DNA of 64,000 nucleotides, from assembly GCA_950022655.1 (NCBI GenBank), contig OX465587.1:23005716-23069715 (forward strand), given 5' to 3'. Position numbers and translations under genes: made by a program. Below the pieces are notes generated by a model that saw only the letters and a list, made by a program, of their open reading frames with translations, had not been told where the DNA came from and did not search any database. Below are positions 53,761 through 64,000 of the stretch, piece by piece (the stretch's first letter is position 1; every line of letters starts with the position of its first letter). Source of the stretch: Alentia gelatinosa (taxonomy: Eukaryota; Annelida; Polychaeta; Phyllodocida; Polynoidae).

Positions 53761-56219
53761 ACTCACCCACACGCCCTCGGGTTCTCACCCTGTAATTGTC
53801 GGCCTACAACACCGTCGCGCCCCCTAGCGCTGCCCCGCCCCGTCTGCCCACCTCTCCCCGGATGGCCAGGTAATTGTACAGGTGTTTCTAGGAGGGGTGG
53901 GGCGGGAGGAGGAGGAGGGGTGGGGGTTGATACCCTACTCTCTGAAGATAACCCATTCATAATTCACGTCTCTAGGCAATTGCTGCAGGATGCCTCCCTG
54001 ACTAGTGGCACCACGGACAATCACCGGGCTGCAAAGGGTAAATAGGGAACACAACGCATGGACACCTTGCATGCTTAGCCCGCCATTATGGTTTATGCAG
54101 GGGGGTTAGTCTCCAGGTAGTCATTACACAGTCACGGGTAAATATTGCTCATACGCAGGCGATGTCGAGCTTAACATCGGTTAACATGGGCTGCTACTAT
54201 TGTAGGGGCTGTTTGTGGTTGAATACTTGGCGGTTATGGTGGTTTGCTCTAACATTGAAAGGAATTGAAAGGCATTAGAATGGACTCTAAATTGACATTT
54301 ATGCTGGTTTTTCTATATCAACCCCCTTTGTAATGAAGTTTTTAAACTTTGCTAGCGATTTCCGGCCCGTTATTACAATAGCAATAAAAGAGCGTGCGTG
54401 CGTTAAGTGAACCGACTTTTGCCAAAGTCTGTTAAAGTGAGGTCCAGCAAAATAAGCAGTTTATCCATAATTGTCACTTAAGTCATAAATCCTACCAAAT
54501 ATGAAATATTTTTATATAATTTTGGGATCTTCAAAAGTAGACCATAGGTAGTGGATTACAAAACAATATTTTCTTTTATTATTTATATCTTTAATGGGAA
54601 TGACAACGAACTAAGCTACTGGCGCTATGGTGAATCTTTTAATCATGATTAAAAAAAGTGGACCGCAGTGGTTGCTCGAGACACCACCGCAGGGCCCGAT
54701 GAAATCTCATTCGTACGAGAGCGAATCCAACGGTACACATGTACGCACGTGTTGCCGTTCTCGGCGAGTCACGCGCGCACGAGGTCCCGCGAGAGCGAGA
54801 GTTAGAAATCAGACCACCCGAGTCTTTGTTTAATCATGCGTGGATGGCGTGCGGCGGGTCCGGCAAATCCTACAAAGTACAACAACTTGGGCTGCGACCA
54901 GCCATCAACGCTGCCATTGTGGAGTAAAGCGCGTCTGCCCGGCGTTTGGGACGCCGTACTCACATCATCTCGTAGGCCAAATCACGCGAGAAAAGCCGCC
55001 CGGAAGAGAATTAAATGGCCGTGGGTGTATCGGAGCCGGCCTGGTTGGCCTGATTAGTTCCACGAAACGACTGGCAGAGCACGAGAAGGGAACAAAAGGA
55101 GGAGGCTGGTCATTGTTTATTTAACACCTCGGACAATGCCACCCTGATGCCCGCCCCCGACACTGAGGGCGCTGATTTTTCTGAGGTACCTCAACAAGCA
55201 GGGAGCTCCTCCTCCCCGGCTGTGGCTGCCAAAGTACAGCTACTACACATGTTAGGTCTGCTGTTACTTTGTCTTATCATGCAATACTTTGAAATAGTGG
55301 TTATTTGTATAATGATGTATGTGACACACAGTGTGATAATCATTATTGCATGGAAGAACAATAAGAAATTATTGATTGCAATAAAATGCTTAAAAAACTA
55401 TGATTTGAATCTACTTTTTTATGATTGTAGCAAAAACTATGTTTTCAGTTAATTCCGGTCTTAAGGAATGATTTGTGACTGCCACAAGGGACACGAATAG
55501 GTATATATAGGGAAATCAGGAGTCTCATAGCTAGAACACGAGGATAGGTATACTGTTTGCCTTTCTGATGATAGTATATAGATACATATTTTTGTCAGGA
55601 AACATTGAATCCAATATTTCTTTAGTAGATTTAAGATTTATGTATTCTACATATACATGCAACATATCAAAGTTGGATGCAAATACATATTTTAAACCCC
55701 AAAATATCATGGTGATGAATTGTACAGAATGTTTTGGAAATCACTCCACGCTCTAGGTAATATTTTTGTATGTCGTCCACATATCAAAGTTTTGTCCATA
55801 TACATACTACTATTGTTATGAAGACGTTGCGTGTTGTAGTATTCTTTCGAAGAAATCGGGGGCTGATTTATGGAAATCGGGGCGCCGATTTTTCCCGGGA
55901 GAGTTCCCATACATATACTACTATTGCTTTCCCTTAACTTTATGGTATTGTACCCCATTTCTCAGAAGATTTGATTATGAGGCCATCCATAAAGTACGCA
56001 ATGTATTCAAAATTTCTGTTAATGTCTAGTCCACCCTACACGCAAAAGAATAAATAAAGGGATGTACACAAAATGTCCAGATATTTTTAACCCCCCCCCC
56101 CCCATCCCGTGTCACTACCTACTTTACGGATGGTCCCTATTATTTAAAGGTGGTCTATATTCATTGATGGCAAATCTAACCTAGCTTCCAATGGATGACA
56201 TAACACCAAATCCGAAAAT
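53761..56219. other. CG-rich blocks separated by AT-rich DNA
   Basis: The CG-rich parts are 53761-53940 and 54700-55240. TCATTGTTTATTTAAC at about 55113 has a forkhead-type core next to GGACAATG, a SOX-type core. A run of 14 C lies at about 56091-56104. Several overlapping frames at 54739-55124 are GC-driven; none has a recognised motif. Confidence 0.35.
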
Positions 56220-56244
56220 GGTGTCATTGTCCAAGCCTCAGATG

Positions 56245-56310
56245 TGACGTCGCCGCATGACGTCGCCAGCGTCACAGCAGAGGGCAGGCTGGGTAAGATC
56301 GGTCACGTGA
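56245..56310 (+). promoter_or_regulatory. Paired TGACGTCGCC sites and a TCACGTGA E-box
   Basis: TGACGTCGCC occurs at 56245-56254 and again at 56258-56267, 13 bp apart. TCACGTGA lies at 56303-56310 and GCGTCACGTCG follows near 56328. The spacing and repetition suggest a CRE-like/bHLH cluster. Confidence 0.4.
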
Positions 56311-58290
56311 TTTCGGGACATTGGTGGCGTCACGTCGACCTCGATCTGATGACTACTGCCTCACCGATCCACTTCAATAGCGTCCATCCCTCGTGAACGT
56401 CATAACCAATTGTCTCCTTTCCGTCTCACACCCGCCACAGATCTACTTTTACAGCGGGATCCATCTTTTCCCGTCACCGTCCCCTGTGTATACGGGTGGG
56501 GGGGGGGGGGGGTGAGGGGTAGAGGATGGGTGTGGGAACAATTTGAGGGCCAAACCCCCTTCAGTCGGCTCCTATCTGCGCTACACCATACGAATAACGC
56601 CCCCCTCCTAACCCCATTCCACGGGTCCAATGGGCTTACCAGCGCCTACCCCGCCACCCCGGCCTAGTGGCTCGCCTACTGCCGGTGAGCGACAATAGGG
56701 GTAATCCATGACATCAGACACGTGCGGGTGAATCAGATTGATTTGAGATGATCAAATTATCACCATCTGCTGCTGCCGCCTGCCGCCCTACGCCCCGCAG
56801 CCGCCCCCTCCCCCACCTCCACCACCACTGATATCCACTTCACAGCCTTTAGAAGCCTTAGCGGTAGTTGAACTGCGATTTTCTTTTATTTATAAATCTA
56901 AGAAGAAAACCCACCTGACAGACGCAGAACAATGACAAAATATAGATACACATTTCAGTTGTTCCCATACAAGCTAGTTGAGGTTTCCTAATGATTGTTG
57001 TCTCAACCATGAGTTATTGGTTGCTATTTTTCTCTAAAACCACGTCCAGTTACCCGTGTGGGAATGTTTTTATTTCCCAGCTTTCTATGTGTCACTGCAT
57101 GTTTCATTCCCTACTTCCTTATTAGTAAATAAGTTCCATTTTCTTTTTGTCTTGTTTGTATGTGCCTATCCTGTTCTATGAACTCTCTTATTTTCTTTCA
57201 ATTGTTCTTTCTCTTTTTTCTACTTCCTGTCTCTGGTGGCAAAATATCTATAAACTCAGTCATGTAAATAGCCAAAGGTCCGATATAGCTTAATTAGACC
57301 CGTAATATCGTAGAAAAGTACTTGGATAATACCCAGCAGATCAGGAATAACCTTTAAAGAATGAGGCGATCTGGAAGGGACCTGTTATGGTCCACCGAAC
57401 TTTAAACAAAGCAAACAATCAAGTATGGCGTACAGGAAGGGAGATGAAGTCAAATCGGGAAAGACCAGGGCAGCGGGGCACTAAAATGGAAATGGCTTTA
57501 TAACTAAACTAAATAAAGGTAGGTGTATCTCCTCAGTTACATATTATATGTAGGCGAAGACCAATAAGACAAATGAGCTATAGTAAAACCATGAGCACCG
57601 AGTGACTAAACCCCACGAAGACAAGACAGGATAAAGAAGCTCGGAGGATGTCGACTATAAAGACGCCCAGGGTGGCTGTACGGTGATTGTACCATGAGTT
57701 ACTCGTACAAAGTGACCTGCTCCTATCAAGTCTTACCCCGACACCTCTTCCCCCTCAATCAATCGGCCGAGGGTGACCGATAGGCGGCTGGCGGCGCGGT
57801 CCCCGGCCGGGGCTCCGGGCGAGCTGCTCGGCCGAGCTGCTCCAGCGGCGCGAAGTCTACACCCCTGAGTGGCTGGTGAGTAATAAGTGAGTTCTTTTAC
57901 GGGGAGCCGCTCAGGGTGGCTGAGGTATAGGCGGGGCTGCACCTCAGCCATGACGGATAGCGATTCTCACGACGCGTCCTCACGCCTCGTCCACCAGGTG
58001 CCATCCCGCCCGCCTCCCGCACGCGAAATATTACATTCTATAGTCTACGTCCTTAAAGAAGGCCCACCGGTGTACGTGTCTAGTGAGATAAACCCACGCT
58101 ACAGGTGCCTTTCGTAGGTAATTTGTCCGGAACATAGTTTGTTACGTATCACTATTCATCTTTGTAAGAACTTACCATTGGAGCAAGGGCAGAAAAGTTG
58201 GCATCCAAAGCATTAGAATGAGAATCTAATGCTGATTTCTGGGTGCACTCCGCCTACACACACACACGGTCCTATTTGTCATTTTTATCT
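56311..58290. other. CG-rich blocks and AT-rich spacer
   Basis: A G run lies at 56497-56512. CG-rich DNA lies at 56580-56830 and 57720-58080. 57366-57420 (GGAAGGGACCTG, then a CAAAGCAAAC tail) resembles the 3' end of the SINE but is too diverged to call. Confidence 0.35.
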
Positions 58291-60870
58291 CCAATCCCAA
58301 AATATTCCGGTTTGATTTGTAATTCTTCAGAGGCAGCCTGAGGGAGTGGGCAGGGGAAGGGTGAGGGTAAATTCCCCTGGTGGATGTTAATCATGGTGGT
58401 TGTCATGGTGCTCGCTGAGTCGGGTGTCAATTTACGCACCACGAGACCACCCGCTATAACAAATACTCTCACCCTGTTACAACAGCCGAGGGCAGCGCCG
58501 CCCAGTGGCCAGATCCGGTTGGGTGGCATATTTCTCATGTTGAGCAATGATCTTGGCCTGTCAGCTTGACCCGCGGGTCACGCCTCCTCGACCTTCAACC
58601 CACCCCTCAAGGACCAATAATTTACCGCCAATGCTATCGCTCAAATCTCGGCCATAGCGAGATAGCGACCGATATAGAGAAGGGGGGAGGATAAGATCAA
58701 TATATTTTATCCACAAATAACTATCAGCTATATTCAAAGCTGAGCAAACCTTTGCTCACACTTGTTTTGCTCTTTGAATACAGGTATTTCAGTGGATAAA
58801 TCCTGGGGATAGTAAGGACGGTGGTGGTTGTGATGGTGGTGGTGGGGGTATGGGGGCGTGGGAGTGGAAGACCTTGTGGGAGTGTGGGCCCTAGTAGCGC
58901 CGCCCGACCACTTGCCGCCCGAACGCCCTCAATCTTCCCACGAGTCCGTGCGTCACAGTCGTTAGACCCCGCAGACGCGCGATTCGCCGCATCCCGACGC
59001 TGCTTCCGCGTCCCGAAAGCCGCGCGCGTCCTTCCCCTGAGCATCGCGCGTAAATCCTCATTTCTGTCGGCACGCCCGACGACCCGGGCGTAATATTCCT
59101 TTTGGGGGCCGGGATCTTTTACCACCGCCGCCCGCCTCCGTGCGTCTGGCCAGGCCCCGGGCCCGGTCAAAGGCCGGATGAAGAGGGGTCGGCTTTAGGA
59201 ACGTTTGGATTAGGTTCAAGATGGCGCGGGGTGGCCAAGCGAGCACTTTTAGGTCGGCACCGTGGCCACGCGGGACCCAGAAGGATTGGAGGCGAGGCTT
59301 TCATCTTGACCTGTGAATTCTAGAAGGATGGGTCTAGATCCTCTTTAGGGACGGTCACTGAGGCACAAGGGGGAGGCATTCGGGAAGCAGACCGTCTGCT
59401 CTCAGTCGTCAGCCAATGGCGAATGTCGTCTGGGTCTAGAATACAGACGAATCCAAAGCCAAATATTCTAGTATTACTATATCTTATTTTCTATCCCTAT
59501 TGTTTTGATATTTATTCCCTAGTGTGAAACCTTATTAAAACACATAGATATGTATTCAGAAAAAATCTTGATTTACATCTCCTCAATTATTTTATTTATT
59601 TTTTTATACTAGATATGTTTATACAAATTTAGGCCCGTATCCTTATCCTTTGCACTCCTTTGCATTTCAATTTCATGTTAATGCAAAATTTTGTATAAGC
59701 GTTATCTAAATCCATTTTGATAGTTTGATCATATTTCCAACCGCCCTGTCTCTATTGTTAATTTGATCATTAATTATATCCTTTTCGAGAACAGATGATT
59801 TCCTGACAAAGATATCTGCGGCCCGTGGTTCTGTTTACATACGGCTCTTCGGGTGACAATAATTATTCGGTTCGGATAGTGTAAACAACGCCCGCAGGGT
59901 GCGCTGCGAGCAGCTGGGTGCACAAGGTGTGGGTTTTTGACTTCGCTCGAAAGTGGGTGGATAGGAGGGTGGGTGGGGCGGTAGGAGAGCAGAAAGGCGA
60001 TGTAGATTTTAGGGCGGCGAGCGAAATGAACAGCAGTAATTGAATTATCGACCGGTGCGTTCATATCAATGACCTTCAGGGAAATGGCGGGAAACTGTCT
60101 GGATGTCGTCTGCTGATTCAGCGTCTGACTCAAGATGACAGCGAGATGGACGCAGCGACAGTCGAAGCCGATAGATTGCGCTTGTTGCCTAGGTAGCAGG
60201 GCCCTGGGAACCGTTGTCGACCATTTGCGAGCGCCTGATTCCTATCTGAGAGCAAAAATCAATTAGTAAATCGAATAAAAGCCATGTGTCTCCCTTAAAA
60301 TTAGCGTTCGGTATAGTTCCTATTTGAAATATTACACCCCCGATAGATAGCCAGGCTGTAGTTAAATCATCATCCACTGTCCATCTCTAACTTCACATGT
60401 GCCCTGAAATGCACCTGTCTTTGCCGAGTAAGAATATAAACACAGAATGAAAGCGGAAGTACGAAACCGGAAACAGACGACAATCGCGGAAACTACCATC
60501 GGACTATTTTTCCCGCGCTGTAGCTTAACGCATGCGTGAGAGGGTCCCTGCAGACCTCATCAGCGGCCACTGAAAAGACGCCTGCAAAATAGTTACACAC
60601 TCATTCTTAGGGGACAGGGAAGGGGAAGTGGAATAAAACTGATGGAAATCAATCAATTAATCATACTGGGGGCAACTAAACGCCTCACTTTTCTTGCCTG
60701 GCGTTGGGGGAATTACGAGAGGAGGCAAAACGTTGACGGCAGGCGGCAGGAGTAAGGGGCAAGCGGCGGGCGGCGGGCGGCGGGCGGCGGCCCCATTGTG
60801 AGGCTCAATTATTTCCGGTGACACGTGATCTGAATGTGAACCGGAACTGATCGCCGCGTGAGGTCAATTG
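58291..60870. other. CG islands with a shared ATGTCGTCTG word
   Basis: CG-rich blocks at 58400-59460 and 59800-60850. ATGTCGTCTG occurs at 59423-59432 and ATGTCGTCTGCT at 60103-60114, as in the island at 31906. A GGCGGGC tandem tract lies at about 60764-60790, and an AATCAATCAATTAATCAT string at about 60648. No convincing coding frame. Confidence 0.4.
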
Positions 60871-62150
60871 GTGGCAATCTGTCAGCGCCAAGCCCGCTGT
60901 GCAGCGTGGGCTGGTGGTGTGGTGGGGTGGTGTGCGGGGTTGGGGAGAGGGTGTGTAGGGGTCTGTGTAATAGGGTGTGGTGAGGGGGAGGATGGCGCAA
61001 TGGCGGTTAAGATGACAGCACTTTCTGCGAAAAGAGGTAACGGAATTATCAGTGGATTGGGACGGGCGGTTTTTAATGTGTGTTTCGGCTTGTGGAATAG
61101 GTGGAGTAAATATTGAGCATACCAGCGAAACGTCGTGAAAAGAATTGATACACCATATGAACCTCCAACTGTACCACTTGGTTACAATAATACCATCCTA
61201 CCAATAGATTGATTGTGTCTGTTTTCTTTAGTGATTTTCACCGCTTGAATATATTTAATGGCTGGAGCTAGATACTATCTTATAAACTCTCTCATCACCC
61301 AACAACACAACAACAACTCACTAACTCTTTAATCATGATAGGCACGAATAAATACAATACATCTGTTCATACTTATAGAAAAAACGACTGAAGGTCATAG
61401 AAATAGGCCAATGGATTCATTCTAAACCAAAGGGGTATGTCATCTCCCAAGACTGGAGTTAACTATTTCAGATGCATTCATGATGGGCCTCGTGTCCACT
61501 GAGAACAAAATAAAATCAAAATAATCCAAGTCGGATATAAATTTCTATTGCCAAAGCACTCACTAAAATGAAACAAAATATAGAAGTCTACCTTTCATCT
61601 TGTCTACATTTACCTTTATGCCTATTCGGTCACTATTATCTTGATGTTAAGCATTATTCCTACAGGTTCCTGCGTTAAGGATATACATGTATACAGTCTA
61701 TCAAATCAGCCATGCATTGTGCGCCTTAGCACCCCGACGTTGCGGTTACAATTCGAGCCAGGACCTTCACTATCTGCACCGGAAACCAACCTCCATCATC
61801 ATTCCCCTCCACTCGCTTCCAATTTCCTGTCGCTAGGGGCGGCACCGTCGCGGGCCCGCCGGCCAAACGACGTTAAGTCCCACTTAGCAACGGGAGCGGA
61901 AGTTGGCGTCGCATTAAGACTATGTTAAAGGGCGGGGCTAGGAGTTAGGAGGGAGCGGAGGGGACAAACAAGCGTAATCTAATTAGTCTGCGTGTGATGA
62001 CGAAACCCAGATGCGCTACATTTACCCCAGCCAGGCTATCTCTCTCCGTGTGTGTCTCTGTCTTTCTCTGTCCCTCCTTTCTCTCCTCCTTCTCCTTTTC
62101 CCTTCCTTCCACATCCTCTCTCTCTCTCTCTTTCTGTCTCTCTGTCTCTG

Positions 62151-62184
<34 letters not shown>

Positions 62185-63400
62185 GTATTCTCTTTCCGAT
62201 GCCATTTTTCTTATGTTTCCCTTTCTGTTCCTTGCAGGATCATAGTTCTTAATAGTATATATCCCTGTTTTCTCCTATGTCGTGCTACTCTATCTAGTGT
62301 CAGTCAGTATCAGTGTAAAGTTAACAATGGATGAACTGCCTATGATAATGCCTAGATGATGAAACACAAATCTGTCATGTAACCACAGTCTTAAGACATG
62401 TCATGTCATGTGGGCTTTTGAGTTACTGAGACTTGTTCAACACTTATTATTGACGATCATCAAATTATTTCTTGAAACATTTATGAGAGTCGATGGAATG
62501 TCTCATTTTGGATATGATTAACTAATACTCCCTAATATTCGGGTTATTATTTTCTTTCCATAGTCATTTCCCCAGAATATTTGTAAATAGGCATGAGTAA
62601 TTAAACTTGGTGTTTGTTGAATAAATTATGCCTAAGAAAGTATAGGGTACAAGATGACCTCATACGAGCGTTATCGTTCTTGCATACCTGGGATATATTC
62701 CCATTTCTTTATACTACTTACAATTCAGGCTTGGTTACTGAACACTGATATTTCATATACTACTTCCATAATCTATAGACCACAGCTATTTTTCAAAATA
62801 CAATAATTTTCGATACTTCTCCCAATTAATCTGAAAACGAGTTCCCCTTCATGAAGCTATCAGCTTGCACTATTATTTCACATATACTGAATATTCCTAG
62901 TTTTGCCCTGCAGAGGTGGGTAAACATTGGTAATGGGGTTTCTGATGGAATAGGCGTTGGGTATTGCCCGAAACTATAAGCATTCAAGTCGCGCGCGTCT
63001 GGTACTTAGAACAATGAAAGAGCTCAAGTTTCAGTCTCACCATACAATACGATCTTTTACATCTTTTACGCCACACAATATACACTGGTCCCAGACCGCT
63101 CTCCCGAGTTCTGAACGACCAACTCCGGAATCTACAGAGAAACTAATACCTCCACGTTGCGTACACTTGTATTTAGTCGGCAGGTGGAGTGGGCCTCAGC
63201 GTCCTGCGTTGTACAATGACCAGGCCGCACCTCGCCCAGAACGCCCGGCTGACCTTTATTTTGTTGTAATGAAAATGAAGAGGTGGGTGGGAGGCGCTGG
63301 TGGGCTAACTCCGACCCCGCGCCTCCTGACGGCAGGCAGGGCTCAAGCCGGAATTGGATTTAGAGGTGTGAGTGCGTGGTGTGGATCCCCTTACTCTGTC
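60871..63400. other. Mixed DNA with a TCTGTC microsatellite
   Basis: 62115-62184 is a CT/TCTGTC repeat. A small CG-rich block lies at 61730-61990. The 150-codon frame at 62957-63409 has no recognised motif and mixed composition. Confidence 0.35.
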
Positions 63401-64000
63401 CAGTGGTAGAGCCCGCGCCAGCCGTCTCCCCACCGCGCCTGCGCAGCATAACCAACGCCTTAACTCTTCTCAGATTACTCCGCGACCAGAATATAGGTCC
63501 GTGCCGGGACGCAGTTCTCCCCGCACCAGGTGGTTTATAATACCACGCGCCACTTCTCCTTGTATATTATATTTATTGCACACATGTTAGAGTCTATAGA
63601 TCTGGACCTTGGGATCGGGGAACTGGATTTGTTCCGGTGGTGAATAGAAGCTCTTGGAACTGCTAAATCGAATTCAGGGCGCGTGTATAATCAGGGGGTG
63701 TGGTAGTGGGTGGAGAGGTAGTGGAAGGGGGTGGACGGGAGGAGGTGGTGTCGGTTATAAGACATTAGCACCAGAAGGAGATCAGGGTCCTCCATAAGGC
63801 GGGGGCCCGCACCCAGCTCATATAATCAACAGGATCAAACCGGTTCGTACCGGATTTAATCACGCTGCAGGTACAAGTGCCGCACAAATCAACTCAATCG
63901 TGTGCTCATTGGTGGAAAATTGAAAGCTGATAGGATAGTTTATTGCGGCTGGGTGTAGCGTCGCCTTTTGGGCGTGAGGGAAGGCGACGCCTATAGTGGT
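63401..64000. promoter_or_regulatory. CG-rich island at the window edge
   Basis: GCGCCTGCGCAG (about 63436) is NRF1-like, CACCAGGTGG (about 63523) holds an E-box, and AACCGGTT (63838-63845) is the Grainyhead-type palindrome. The island continues to the end of the window, so a promoter may lie here or just outside. Confidence 0.35.

Noticed and set aside
61684..61800. tRNA-like stretch on the minus strand
   Set aside because: A box-B-like string is present, but the stems do not form and box A is missing.
62011..62334. Overlapping frames rich in S and L
   Set aside because: They are translations of the CT/TCTGTC microsatellite.
62957..63409. 150-codon open frame
   Set aside because: No recognisable domain and no coding-like codon pattern; the GC-rich end explains part of the openness.

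Overview
The window reads as nuclear DNA of an animal, most likely a marine invertebrate (a lophotrochozoan or a basal deuterostome; I cannot decide which). The evidence is one spliced gene with GT-AG introns, tRNA-Thr-like SINEs, a decayed gag gene of the common invertebrate Ty3/gypsy type, two copies of a multi-copy invertebrate repeat-family protein, many short inverted-repeat transposons, and long G and C runs. There is no prokaryotic operon structure. Most open frames in the window are chance or repeat-derived.

Left part (1-18 kb): one convincing protein gene lies on the + strand, with ten coding exons between 5382 and 17946 that join without a frame break into about 430 codons. It has the fold signature of a protein kinase, but the beta-3 lysine and the DFG aspartate are replaced, so it is probably a pseudokinase. 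Its introns hold a 400-bp dispersed repeat, a Harbinger-like MITE, a SINE, a tandem repeat split by a hAT-like MITE, and a broken gag gene. Its only obvious poly(A) signal lies in a dispersed repeat. Upstream of it are a pogo-like MITE (580-1065) and a 1.7-kb inverted repeat built from about four tandem units per arm (2280-4015).

Middle part (18-31 kb, and again 38-40 kb): this is a repeat nest, and the most unusual part of the window. At least ten elements, of several unrelated sequence families, share one layout: a near-perfect palindrome of 100-155 bp followed directly by a 140-300 bp module with its own terminal inverted repeats. Examples of those ends are TTTACTATATACCC, TATTCCTATATACCT, TTATTATAACATACCTA, TTATCTCACCCC and TTTATCCTACCCC. 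In several modules a small hairpin next to an AGTATTT-like string sits near the right end. Paired changes keep the palindromes intact in the A/B/C/D family. The same region holds two decayed minus-strand copies of the repeat-family protein and two hAT-like elements.

Right part (31-64 kb): no protein gene is convincing here, apart from a weak two-exon candidate at 43733-44307. A cluster of tRNA-Pro genes (CGG, AGG, a decayed TGG copy and a 3' fragment) lies at 41828-43013 between two direct copies of the 400-bp repeat. The rest alternates AT-rich DNA with CG-rich islands that carry strong matches to known regulatory motifs: NRF1, palindromic E-boxes, CRE-like, a DR1 nuclear-receptor site and a PBX/HOX-type AT core. 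That pattern resembles a regulatory landscape of a developmental gene lying outside the window, but this is inference.

All calls come from reading the sequence by eye; no alignment or folding program was run.
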